Assembly (NCBI GenBank): GCA_900767025.1
Contig: CAAFXS010000053.1
Span: 1 to 59,309, forward strand
Direction of reading: 5' to 3'
DNA: 59,309 nt
From: Clostridia bacterium
Lineage (GTDB): Bacteria; Bacillota; Clostridia; Oscillospirales; Acutalibacteraceae
Of the stretch, positions 7,985 to 15,833 are shown piece by piece (the first letter of the stretch is position 1; each line of letters opens with the position of its first letter). The notes under the pieces were generated by a model. The model searched no databases. It saw only the letters and a program-made list of their open reading frames with translations, and was not told the origin of the DNA. Position numbers and translations under genes: made by a program.

Positions 7985-9292
7985 TTACTCAACCGTTATT
8001 TTTACTACCGTATCAATCGCATTGTTTCTTAACGCATATTCGGATAGTTTGATTTTTGTTCTTTTATGTCTTTGTGAAAAATTTAATTTTTCGCCATGCA
8101 GTATCTCTGCCGAAAGGATTTTTTTGTCAATAGCAGGGAGTGTCATTTTGTTAAATTTCTTAACATCAAGAATATGAATATAAATCGCATTATCCCTTTG
8201 AGTGCTGACATAGACATCATCAACAGGCTCAAATACACCTGATCGTGTATCAAAAATGCTTTCGCCGTACATCTTCAGCCATTCGCCAATCAGCTTGAGA
8301 ATGGATAAGCTTTTTTGGGGAATATCACCGTTTCTGTCAGGTGCAATATTAAGCAGTAAATTACCGTCTCTGCCCACGGCGTTAACAAGCATACGGATAA
8401 TGTATTCAAAGCTCCATATTCTGTCATCAGGCACATACGACCAGTGCTCTGTAAGGGACATATTCTTTTCCCACGGAATAGGAACGGTTTTACCCCTAAT
8501 TTCGTGAGGACCCTCGTCACATTCAAAATCGCCCTTGTAGCCGGAACGGGGAGTTACCATACATTTTGGATTGTATGAACGCACCATTTTGTTGAGCTTG
8601 ATAGGCTCCCAAAGCCAAGCGGCGTCTGCGTCTGTTCCTTTATGAGAAAGCCATCCGCCGTCATACCAAAGTATATCAACCTTGCCGTAATTACTGCAAA
8701 GCTCCTCTATCTGTCCGTAGCCTTGCTCCTTCATAGCATAAGCACTTTCAATATTTTCCTTTGGATGAAAATATCCGTCAAACCGCCAGTCCATAGGCGA
8801 ATAATAAAGTCCTGTGTAAAGTCCTTTTTCCTTGCACGCCTTTGTAAATGCCTTAACATAATCCTCGCCGCTGCCGCATTTTACAGATGTAAAATCCTTA
8901 TACGAGCATTTACTGTCCCATAATGCATAGCCGTCGTGATGACGGGTAACCATAACCGCATATTTCATACCTGCCGAAAGAGCGGCATCTGTCCAATGCT
9001 TCATAATTTCATCGGCAGATTTGTTTGGAATAAACTCATTTTTTGCGATATTTCTGTAATCTTTTTCATCCCATTTATCATTGAAATAGGTCCACTCGCC
9101 TTTACTGATAACCGAGTAAACACCCCAATGGATGAACAGTCCGAATTTAGCGTCACGCCACCATTTGATGTCGTCCTCTGTTAGATGCAGGGAGGCATCA
9201 TCAATACCGCTTACGCCGTTAAATTTCATATTTGAATTAAGCTGACCTTTAAGCATAGAGGCAAGCTCTGCACCTGTCATTTTTGTATTCAT
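7985..9292 (-). CDS. GH29 alpha-L-fucosidase-like enzyme
   Basis: A 435-residue cytoplasmic GH29 enzyme. The N-terminal barrel has FGLFIHWGVYS (residues 50-60) and TRHHDGYALWD (116-126). The nucleophile is the aspartate of ILWYDGGW (Asp211). A short C-terminal beta domain follows residue 340. The family releases alpha-L-fucose, and in some members alpha-L-galactose, with retention. It lies two bases after another GH29 gene and just before the aldose dehydrogenase, with GGAG upstream of the ATG, so the hydrolases and the sugar-oxidation enzymes are one transcript. The ordinary GH29 region before the barrel is extended here by about 40 residues with no signal peptide. Whether it prefers L-Fuc or L-Gal cannot be read from the sequence. 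Confidence 0.9.
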   Translation of the reverse strand: MNTKMTGAELASMLKGQLNSNMKFNGVSGIDDASLHLTEDDIKWWRDAKFGLFIHWGVYSVISKGEWTYFNDKWDEKDYRNIAKNEFIPNKSADEIMKHWTDAALSAGMKYAVMVTRHHDGYALWDSKCSYKDFTSVKCGSGEDYVKAFTKACKEKGLYTGLYYSPMDWRFDGYFHPKENIESAYAMKEQGYGQIEELCSNYGKVDILWYDGGWLSHKGTDADAAWLWEPIKLNKMVRSYNPKCMVTPRSGYKGDFECDEGPHEIRGKTVPIPWEKNMSLTEHWSYVPDDRIWSFEYIIRMLVNAVGRDGNLLLNIAPDRNGDIPQKSLSILKLIGEWLKMYGESIFDTRSGVFEPVDDVYVSTQRDNAIYIHILDVKKFNKMTLPAIDKKILSAEILHGEKLNFSQRHKRTKIKLSEYALRNNAIDTVVKITVE

Positions 9293-9294
9293 AA

Positions 9295-10770
9295 TTACTC
9301 CAATTCAATCTTAATACAGATAGGTAAATCCGTTGTCGGCTCGTCTTTAAGCTCTATTGATAAGCCGTCCTTGCTGCAAACAAAGCTCTCAACCTCGTTG
9401 TCACCTAAAACAGTTACATTTTCAATACAAATACCGCATCTGTCAGTATAAAGCGAATTGATTTTAATTGATTTTGACGGCTTCATTTGAAATGCGTAAA
9501 GTGTTCCGCTTTTATATGTAAACCTAAAATCGTGCTCGTTGTAATTTACATCGCCCTCGCTGAACATTCCCGAGCCTACCTGATTTTCACCCTCTTTATA
9601 AAACTTATACGGCACGGTTTCGTAAATACCCTCGCCGTTTATTTTCAGCCATTCGCCAAGCTCCTGCAAAACCTTTGTTTCCTCGTCGGTAAATGTTCCG
9701 TCTGCCTTTGGACCGATGTTGAGAAGCAGCATACCGTTTTTGGAAACAACATCAATCAGCGTTGTTGCAACCTCGTAGGTTGTTTTGTATTTATTGTCCT
9801 TTCTGTATCCCCAGGACCCCTTGCCGATTGCAGTATCAGTCTGCCAAGGGTATGGAAAAATATCACCGAGTGCACCGCGCTCAATGTCAAGGGTTGCAGT
9901 ACCCAACGCAAAGGCATTGTGCTTGTAATCAATGGTTACCTCCTCGCCCCATTCGTCAGCACGGTTGTAGTAGTATGCAGCAATCTTTTTGAGGTACGGC
10001 TTAAAGGATTTGTTTTGAATCCACCAGTCAAAATAGAGAATTTTCGGCTGATATTTGTCGATAAGCTCGCAGGTGCGTACCATCCAATCCTCAAGATATT
10101 TCTTGCTTGCGCCAACCTCGTCAACAATATCGCAGGTGGCTGTCATTGTTTCGCCTAATTTTTCCTCGTAATGTGCAGGAGCGTAAAAATCAAACCATTC
10201 TGCGTTCGGGTCAACATCGCTGTCAAAGGTTCTGCCCATATTCATAAAGAAATAATGCTCTGCCCTGTGGGTTGATGCGCAAAAGGTCAAGCCCTGCCTT
10301 TCACATTCAGCCTTCAGCTCACCTGCAATATCCCTGCAAGGTCCCATATTTTTTGCATTCCAACGGTTAAATTCCGTGTCATACATTGCAAAGCCGTCGT
10401 GATGCTCGCAAACGGGCATAACGAATTTTGCACCTGCGTCTTTAAAGGTTTTTATCCATTTTTCAGCGTCAAATTTTTCAGCCTTGAACATAGGGATGAA
10501 ATCCTTGTAGCCAAAGTCCTTTGGGTCGCCGTAGGTTTTGATATGATGCTCGTATTCGTAGCCTCTGTCCTTCATATACATATTGCGTGAATACCACTCA
10601 CTGCCAAAGGCAGGAACGCTGTAAATACCCCAATGAATGAAGATACCGAACTTGCCCTTGTAGTACCAATCGGGTGTTTTGTGATTTGCAAGGGACTGCC
10701 AGTTATCCTTGTATTTTCCCTTTGCAATAACCTCTTCAATTTTAGATAAGTAATCTTTGATCGCTTTCAT
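9295..10770 (-). CDS. GH29 alpha-L-fucosidase-like enzyme, first gene of the sugar-acid operon
   Basis: A 491-residue GH29 protein without a signal peptide. Motifs in order are FGIFIHWGIYSVP (41-53), EHHDGFAMYD (122-131), and ILYFDWW, with Asp248 as predicted nucleophile. The distal family block is SKNGMLLLNIGPKADG, followed by a C-terminal beta-sandwich. A GAGG box six bases before the ATG fixes the start. It is the promoter-proximal gene of the minus-strand operon that runs through the five sugar-acid enzymes, divergent from the AraC regulator 126 bases away. The truncated GH29 fragment at 12830-13249 is its closest visible relative in the window (shared SKNG and GPKADGT blocks). Confidence 0.9.
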   Translation of the reverse strand: MKAIKDYLSKIEEVIAKGKYKDNWQSLANHKTPDWYYKGKFGIFIHWGIYSVPAFGSEWYSRNMYMKDRGYEYEHHIKTYGDPKDFGYKDFIPMFKAEKFDAEKWIKTFKDAGAKFVMPVCEHHDGFAMYDTEFNRWNAKNMGPCRDIAGELKAECERQGLTFCASTHRAEHYFFMNMGRTFDSDVDPNAEWFDFYAPAHYEEKLGETMTATCDIVDEVGASKKYLEDWMVRTCELIDKYQPKILYFDWWIQNKSFKPYLKKIAAYYYNRADEWGEEVTIDYKHNAFALGTATLDIERGALGDIFPYPWQTDTAIGKGSWGYRKDNKYKTTYEVATTLIDVVSKNGMLLLNIGPKADGTFTDEETKVLQELGEWLKINGEGIYETVPYKFYKEGENQVGSGMFSEGDVNYNEHDFRFTYKSGTLYAFQMKPSKSIKINSLYTDRCGICIENVTVLGDNEVESFVCSKDGLSIELKDEPTTDLPICIKIELE

Positions 10771-10796
10771 ATATTACCTCACTTTTTTTATATTTC

Positions 10797-10825
10797 TTGA
10801 CAGTTCTACATTTTAATTGTACAAT
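10797..10825 (+). promoter_or_regulatory. Sigma-A-type promoter of the AraC regulator
   Basis: TTGACA at 10797-10802 and TACAAT at 10820-10825 are separated by exactly 17 bases, about 70 bases before the regulator ATG. This is close to the housekeeping consensus. Confidence 0.75.
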
Positions 10826-10828
10826 AAT

Positions 10829-10871
10829 TTTCTAAATCTTTATTGCGAAAATCTATCAAATAATTTAGAAA
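10829..10871. promoter_or_regulatory. Inverted repeat in the divergent AraC/GH29 intergenic region
   Basis: TTTCTAAAT at 10829-10837 is perfectly complementary to ATTTAGAAA at 10863-10871, with 25 bases between. It lies just downstream of the AraC-gene promoter, in the region upstream of the GH29 operon. It could be a paired regulator site or a leader hairpin; both arms are A/T-rich, so chance is possible. Confidence 0.4.
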
Positions 10872-10896
10872 TCCTATCACAAAGGAACAGACAATT

Positions 10897-11745
10897 ATGA
10901 AGTGCAATGAAACAGGTGTTTTGAAAAAGTCCGAGGTATATTTTTCTTCTCCGTCACAAACAGCGAAAACGATTTATTTTTATCCCATTAGTGCAGGGCA
11001 TTTCTTTTGTGTTGACGGCTATCATTTAGTGCGTAAAAACTACAACAGTCTTTTGATAACTCATATCCTTGACGGTACATTCACTTATATAAAGGACGGT
11101 AAGCACATAACAGCACGCAAGGGAGATACAGTAATTCTTGACTGCTACAAGCCACATGAATATTATACAAATGACAGCTTTGAGTCAATTTGGATTCATC
11201 TTGCAGGTGCAAATTCATTTGAACTGTTTGAGGAAATTGAAAGCTCAAACGGAAATCTCGTTAAGTGCAAGGACATACAGCATATCAGAAAACTGCTTTT
11301 TCGTATTTTTGACGGAATGAAGGGTGATAATCCAACAACGGAATTGAGTGTTTCTCTTGATATTTACAAGATTTTTACAGAGCTGTTAAACCCGCTGAGT
11401 GCGAAAAGCAAGGGTGAAAACAGCTATGAAGACAGTATTCAAAGCGTTAAAGAATATATCGCGGAAAACCTTAATGAAAATTTAACGGTAAGCAGGCTTG
11501 CTGAAATTGTTAATATGAGCTCTTCTCATTTTTCAAGAGTATTTAAGCAGCAAACAGGCTTTTCGCCTTATGACTACATTTTGATATCCCGCCTTAACAG
11601 AGCAAAATATCTGCTTCAGGTAACGGATATGACAGTTTCGTCAATAGCCTATGAAATCGGCTTTAACAGCGAATCTAATTTCATATACTTTTTTACTGAG
11701 AATGAGGGAATCTCTCCCGGTAAATTCAGAAGGTTAAAATTCTAA
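10897..11745 (+). CDS. AraC-family transcriptional regulator
   Basis: A 282-residue regulator with an N-terminal cupin-like effector domain (about 25-150, including HILDGTFTYIKDGKHITARKG and an HEYYTND segment). The C-terminal part is a double helix-turn-helix (about 185-282), with LTVSRLAEIVNMSSSHFSRVFKQ, then FSPYDYILISRL, and a second helix pair ending SPGKFRRLKF. This architecture is typical of sugar-responsive activators. It is transcribed divergently from the GH29/sugar-acid operon, which it most likely activates in response to a released sugar such as L-Fuc or L-Gal. The gene has a near-consensus promoter and a terminator immediately after its stop codon. Confidence 0.9.
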   Translation: MKCNETGVLKKSEVYFSSPSQTAKTIYFYPISAGHFFCVDGYHLVRKNYNSLLITHILDGTFTYIKDGKHITARKGDTVILDCYKPHEYYTNDSFESIWIHLAGANSFELFEEIESSNGNLVKCKDIQHIRKLLFRIFDGMKGDNPTTELSVSLDIYKIFTELLNPLSAKSKGENSYEDSIQSVKEYIAENLNENLTVSRLAEIVNMSSSHFSRVFKQQTGFSPYDYILISRLNRAKYLLQVTDMTVSSIAYEIGFNSESNFIYFFTENEGISPGKFRRLKF

Positions 11746-11749
11746 TTAC

Positions 11750-11782
11750 AAAAGCCCCGACGGTTTTTTCGTCAGGGCTTTT
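11750..11782. terminator. Bidirectional terminator between AraC regulator and GH29-B gene
   Basis: AAAAGCCCCGACG and CGTCAGGGCTTTT form a 13-pair stem with one mismatch around a T-rich loop, flanked by A and T tracts. It sits between convergent stop codons at 11745 and 11784. Confidence 0.85.
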
Positions 11783-11783
11783 A

Positions 11784-12818
11784 CTATGACCTTCTAATAT
11801 TCAGCCTGTCGGCAATCAGCATAAGATTGTCAACATCTCCTTTAACAAGCCTTCCGTTTTTATCAGGCGGAAGATTGATTACCATAACATTGCTTGTCTT
11901 TTCAAGAATACGGTAATTTCTAATTATCTCCTCTGCATCCATTAAGGGCTTGCTTTCGTATGTGTCGGAATAAAACCAGCTGAACTCCTTGCGAGAGCAG
12001 ATAGTCTGTTCAAAGGGAAGATAGTATTCTTTACCGCCGAAGGTATAAATCTTCGGGTCGTCCTCACGGCACATATACGGGTCCCACAGCCTGAAATCAG
12101 AGGGGAACATCTGTATCGGGTCACGGTCACGGTAATTTTGCGGTTGATAGCGTTTTTTCGGAACTCCTTTTCTCTCGCTGAATTTTCCTATTGTTTGATT
12201 TACACCGATTTGACATTGCGGCTGTAAGGCTTTAACAAGGCTGTAAAGCCTGTCCAATTGCCATGCACGGCAAGGCTTATCCCACTCACCGTCAAACCAA
12301 AGCTCAACCACCTCGCCGTATCTGCCGTCCATAAGCTCACGCAAATGCTTTTCCATATACTGAACATAGGCTTCATCGTCCTTGTAGCATTTTTCATGCC
12401 TGTCCCAAAGGGAATAGTAAAGTCCTAACTTTACACCGTATTTTTTACAGGCGTCTGCGACTGCTTTAACAACGTCTGTTTTGTTAGGTGAATAATTAAC
12501 GGAATATTCCGTAGTATTCGTATCCCACAAACAAAAGCCATCGTGGTGTTTAGTTATAATAATAACATAATTCATACCTGCCTCGTAAGCGGTTTTTACC
12601 CAACTGTCCGCATCTATTGCCGTGGGCTGATAGCTTTCAACAGGCAGAGTTCCGTCAGACCATTCTGTGTTGTTAAAGGTGTTTATACCGAAATGCAAAA
12701 ACATACCGAACTTGCGGTCAATCTGTGCCTGTTGTCCCGGTGTGGGTACTAAAGACGGCTGCTGCATAATCGGGTATTCTTTATATGGATAAGGCGGTAA
12801 CTTCTTTTTAAAAAACAT
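11784..12818 (-). CDS. GH29 alpha-L-fucosidase (GH29-B-like)
   Basis: The protein is a compact GH29 barrel of 344 residues from the preferred start. The motif GMFLHFGINTFNNTEWSDG, with HFG instead of HWG, is typical of the GH29-B group, whose members cleave branched alpha-1,3/1,4-fucose. ITKHHDGFCLWD follows, and the aspartate of ELWFDGEWD is the predicted nucleophile. The start is the ATG at 12818: GGAG lies eight bases upstream, while the ATG at 12824 would be only two bases from GGAGAA. It lacks the C-terminal beta domain of its neighbours. It follows the mosaic pseudogene by a few bases and is probably transcribed from the promoter at 13776-13804. Confidence 0.88.
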   Translation of the reverse strand: MFFKKKLPPYPYKEYPIMQQPSLVPTPGQQAQIDRKFGMFLHFGINTFNNTEWSDGTLPVESYQPTAIDADSWVKTAYEAGMNYVIIITKHHDGFCLWDTNTTEYSVNYSPNKTDVVKAVADACKKYGVKLGLYYSLWDRHEKCYKDDEAYVQYMEKHLRELMDGRYGEVVELWFDGEWDKPCRAWQLDRLYSLVKALQPQCQIGVNQTIGKFSERKGVPKKRYQPQNYRDRDPIQMFPSDFRLWDPYMCREDDPKIYTFGGKEYYLPFEQTICSRKEFSWFYSDTYESKPLMDAEEIIRNYRILEKTSNVMVINLPPDKNGRLVKGDVDNLMLIADRLNIRRS

Positions 12819-12829
12819 AATCATTTCTC

Positions 12830-13249
12830 CTAACTGTTAATTTTAAACACATAGCATTGACTTTTGCCGTTAGGCTTTAGTGCAAAGGTGTAAACCACAC
12901 CTGTTTTGCAGGTAAATCTGTAATCTTTACCTGTATAGCTTAATCTTTCGTTAAAGGAGCCGCCCTTTTGCTTTTTGCCCTCACCGAAAGCCTTATAAGG
13001 CTGAGTACCCCATATAGCCTCTGCGTTTGTTTTTGTGAATTTGCCAAGCTCGCTTAAAATATGCTTTTCCTCGTCACATATTGTGCCGTCTGCTTTCGGT
13101 CCGAGATTAAGCACAAAGCAACCGTTTTTAGAGATAACATCAAGCAGATTGCAGGCAATAATCTCGGGGGCTTTAAAGCGGTTTGTGGTACAGTAGCTCC
13201 AGGCGTTATATGCCGTTGAGGTTTCGCCCTGCCTTATCAAAGGAAACAC
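12830..13249 (-). pseudogene. GH29 C-terminal fragment
   Basis: About 139 codons translate to the end of a GH29 enzyme. The block from about PLIRQGETSTAY onward aligns with the region after the active site of the intact GH29 at 9295-10770. It continues through VISKNGCFVLNLGPKADGT and a C-terminal beta domain ending CYVFKINS. The barrel core with the nucleophile is missing. Upstream, the reading frame runs into a GH2 fragment in another frame, so this is a deletion remnant rather than a gene start; the only initiator is a GTG without ribosome site. It directly precedes the intact GH29-B gene. Confidence 0.82.
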
Positions 13250-13470
13250 TTTGAGAATTTATATTAATTCTCTTTGACGCTTTAATCTCATTTTCACGGA
13301 TTATTTCGGCATTAAGCAAAAGCCCTGCACATTCCTTTGAAAAGGTCATATTTATTTTTGCAGTTGAGGTACTGCCGTTAATAAAAGTATCAATATGCGT
13401 TTGCAAAATTGCTTTCTTCGGCAGGCAGAACATTGTAATATCACGGATAATACCGCCGATATTGTGGTGT
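13250..13470 (-). pseudogene. GH2 internal fragment
   Basis: In a frame different from both flanks, about 74 codons read from HHNIGGIIRDITMFCLPKK to ININSQSV. NxGGIxRDxxxFxLP is the end of the sugar-binding jelly-roll of GH2 enzymes (beta-galactosidase, glucuronidase or mannosidase). The following residues fit the first immunoglobulin-like domain. Neither the start nor the catalytic barrel is present. The right junction is with a GH89 start at about 13471 and the left junction with a GH29 end at about 13249. It is not a copy of the intact GH2 in this window as far as I can tell by eye. Confidence 0.65.
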
Positions 13471-13659
13471 GCATAATTCTTTAAGATATTCGTAAATTCC
13501 GTTACACGCACAAATATAGTTGCTCGCTTCGACAGTAACAACAGCGTCCTTTGCCGTGACTTTGTATTTTTCTTCCTTTTCATTTGTAATTATCACATCA
13601 AAATTATCAATAAACTGCGGAAGATTCCTTTTGATAAAATCTTGCATAAACTTATCCAT
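13471..13659 (-). pseudogene. GH89 alpha-N-acetylglucosaminidase, N-terminal fragment
   Basis: About 63 codons starting MDKFMQDFIKR contain a small alpha/beta domain that ends NYICACNGIYEYLKELC. That matches the GxxxASGxYxYLKxYC element closing the N-terminal domain of NAGLU-type GH89 enzymes. The barrel that should follow is replaced by a GH2 fragment in a different frame. The start keeps a good ribosome site (AAAGGAG) and an intact promoter, so the broken reading frame is still likely transcribed and serves as leader for the downstream GH29-B gene. Confidence 0.65.
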
Positions 13660-13775
13660 ATTTAATAAATCTCCTTTTATTGCGACTGTCTTAAATACAA
13701 ATCATATCTCAAAACGCTTTATAGAAAACAGGCAAGATTTTTAAGCAATATCAAATTCATATGATCTACATAACA

Positions 13776-13804
13776 AATATAGCATACAATCCCGCAACAA
13801 TCAA
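13776..13804 (-). promoter_or_regulatory. Promoter for the mosaic pseudogene and GH29-B gene
   Basis: On the minus strand TTGATT (13804-13799) and TATATT (13781-13776) are spaced by 17 bases. It lies 117 bases before the GH89 remnant ATG and is divergent from the GH20 promoter only 15 bases away. Confidence 0.6.
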
Positions 13805-13818
13805 TAGGAGTTAAGCAG

Positions 13819-13847
13819 TTGCCAAAAACCGAAAATAATTGTATAAT
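13819..13847 (+). promoter_or_regulatory. Promoter of the GH20 gene
   Basis: TTGCCA (13819-13824) and TATAAT (13842-13847) with a 17-base spacer precede the GH20 ATG by about 30 bases. Confidence 0.75.
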
Positions 13848-13877
13848 AAAGCTTAATAAATAACAAAGGATTGTATT

Positions 13878-15398
13878 ATGTTAAAACTTATTCCGACACC
13901 GAAATTTGCAGAAATCAACGAAACAAAAACGCTAAATGTAAAATCAATCGTGATAAACGAAACCGATATCAACCGAGATGTGATTGATGATTTTTATGCT
14001 TTTTTGAGCAAAATCAACATTCAAAACGGCAACGGCTCACAGATTGAATTTCTTGAAGACGAGTCTCTTGACAATGAAGAATACAGGCTTAAAATCAGCG
14101 ACAAAATCCGTATTTATTCAAACAGTCTCGGCGGAAAAATTTTTGCATTGCAAACGCTGAAACAAATCCTTTTTCAACACGGCGAAAATGTGCCTTGCCT
14201 TACAATCAAGGATAAGCCGGCACAAGAAATCAGAGGATTTATGCTTGATGTCGGCAGATATTTTTTCTCTGTTGATGATGTAAAACTGTTCATTAGAAAA
14301 ATGTCGCTGCACAAGTTAAATTTTCTGCATCTGCATCTTACTGAAGATCAAGGATGGAGAGTTGAAATCGAAAAATATCCACTGCTCACTCAAATCGGTT
14401 CGATGAGGAAAAAGACCAATTTCAACCACAAGAAACACGGCGGATTTTACACAAAGGCTCAAATCAAAGAGATTGTTGACTATGCTCATAATTTTGCAAT
14501 CGGCGTTATGCCCGAATTTGACATTCCGGGGCACAGCAGGAGTGCAATGGCAGGCTACAACTATCTTGGTTGTTTTGACAGAAAGTTGCCCGTTGCCGAC
14601 CATTGGGGTGTTAAGCACGATGTTCTGTGTGCAGGCAAGGACTCAACCTACGAATTTGTTGAAAATATTATTGACGAGCTTTGCGAAATGTTCCCCGACA
14701 AATATTTTCATATTGGCGGTGACGAAGTGCCGAAACACAGATGGCATTTGTGCCCGCATTGTCAGGAGAAGATGAAAGAATTGGGGTTGAAGAACGAGGA
14801 CGAACTTCAATGCTACTTTATAAATAGGGTGAACGATTACTGCAAAAGTAAAGGCAAGCAGGCGTTTATGTGGAGCTGGGATTTGAAGAACGACAAACTG
14901 CTTTCAAAGGATTTGGGATTTACAAAATGCGGAGATATGGGCACGGGCAATCGACCGTTCATTGACACAAGCACATCTGCCTACTACATTGATTTACCCT
15001 ACGGATATATCAGCCTAAAGGACACAGCCGAACACCGACTTTATTCGGGCAACTGCCTCGGCGGTGAGGTTACATTATGGACAGAGTATGTGCCGAATAT
15101 GATGAGGGCGGACAAGGTAACTTATCCTCGACTCGGCGCAATGGCTCAAACTGTGTGGCACGGCGACAATACCTACGAACAGTTTGCCGAAAGTTTGGAG
15201 TACTACTATTCATTTCTCGACAAAAACGGAATCGGTTATTCCAAACCGAATACGGCAAATCCGAACAAACTTTTAGCATTTTTCCAAAATCTTTGGTTTG
15301 AAAGACGACAACTCACTTGGGAGGGTTTGACAAATATTTTTGACGACCTAAAGGTTGAACGACTTGCTAAAAAACAGCAACACACAACAGACTGTTGA
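13878..15398 (+). CDS. GH20 beta-N-acetylhexosaminidase
   Basis: A 506-residue GH20 enzyme with the usual N-terminal alpha/beta domain (about 1-110) and the catalytic barrel from EIRGFMLDVGRYFFS (117-131) onward. HLHLTEDQGWRVEI (151-164) and MPEFDIPGHS (211-220) bind substrate. FHIGGDE (277-283) supplies the catalytic Asp282-Glu283 pair of substrate-assisted hydrolysis. No signal peptide is seen, so GlcNAc or GalNAc is probably removed from imported oligosaccharides. It is monocistronic, with its own promoter and a strong downstream terminator. It is the only intact enzyme in the window clearly pointing at amino sugars, together with the GH109-like protein and the GH89 remnant. Confidence 0.93.
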   Translation: MLKLIPTPKFAEINETKTLNVKSIVINETDINRDVIDDFYAFLSKINIQNGNGSQIEFLEDESLDNEEYRLKISDKIRIYSNSLGGKIFALQTLKQILFQHGENVPCLTIKDKPAQEIRGFMLDVGRYFFSVDDVKLFIRKMSLHKLNFLHLHLTEDQGWRVEIEKYPLLTQIGSMRKKTNFNHKKHGGFYTKAQIKEIVDYAHNFAIGVMPEFDIPGHSRSAMAGYNYLGCFDRKLPVADHWGVKHDVLCAGKDSTYEFVENIIDELCEMFPDKYFHIGGDEVPKHRWHLCPHCQEKMKELGLKNEDELQCYFINRVNDYCKSKGKQAFMWSWDLKNDKLLSKDLGFTKCGDMGTGNRPFIDTSTSAYYIDLPYGYISLKDTAEHRLYSGNCLGGEVTLWTEYVPNMMRADKVTYPRLGAMAQTVWHGDNTYEQFAESLEYYYSFLDKNGIGYSKPNTANPNKLLAFFQNLWFERRQLTWEGLTNIFDDLKVERLAKKQQHTTDC

Positions 15399-15469
15399 AA
15401 AAGCTATTGGACATCGAGCTTCATTGTTGCGATAAGCCTTTAATATTTCTTGAAATTGTCCGAAAACAT

Positions 15470-15520
15470 AAATACGCCCCCTTAACTATAAATCATTATA
15501 GCATTTAGGGGGCGTATTTT
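15470..15520. terminator. Strong terminator after GH20
   Basis: AAATACGCCCCCT (15470-15482) pairs with AGGGGGCGTATTT (15507-15519), and an inner CTATAA/TTATAG stem extends it. A- and T-tracts flank the stem, so it can work in both directions. Confidence 0.85.
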
Positions 15521-15680
15521 CCGCCATATAAACTTGTCAGATAAGTGACCTTTTGTTAACTTTAACTGCATTGGTCGACAACTCATGCCTTTTATATTTC
15601 TCTTTACCGTCATTTAAGGTTCGAATTCTTGACCTAAAAAGAAAAAGAGGATTGGATTTTTTGCTTTACTGAAAAATCAC

Positions 15681-15792
15681 AAGCCTCTATTCTATCATTT
15701 AAGTCCTTAAAATGCAAAGAATCGGTAATCAATCGAACTAAGTGGTTCGAGAGATTAAACCGATTCAATTTCTGTAAATCCTCAATAGGCTT
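15681..15792. other. Structured intergenic element
   Basis: The 435-base gap between GH20 and the M20 gene holds the terminator and this second structure; I see no coding sequence. Three stacked perfect stems nest in order: GAATCGGT (15719-15726) with ACCGATTC (15759-15766), AATC with GATT, and TCGAAC (15733-15738) with GTTCGA (15745-15750) around a six-base loop. An outer AAGCCT/AGGCTT pair spans 15681-15792. No T-tract follows on either strand, so it is not a simple terminator. It could be a structured RNA, a processed 3' region of the M20 operon transcript, or the remains of a small mobile repeat. Confidence 0.4.
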
Positions 15793-15833
15793 TGATAAAG
15801 CAAGGAAGTCAGATTACAATAATTATTACTATC

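Noticed and set aside
9487..10158. A 223-codon open frame on the plus strand opposite a GH29 gene
   Set aside because: It lies wholly antisense to a well-supported GH29 enzyme, has no ribosome site or family-like composition, and is Cys/Val/Leu-rich as expected for the complement of a coding strand.
13206..13583. The 125-codon frame taken as a real gene
   Set aside because: Its first 38 codons are the out-of-frame reading of the GH89 fragment and its last codons overlap the GH29 fragment; only the middle resembles GH2, so it is part of the mosaic remnant.
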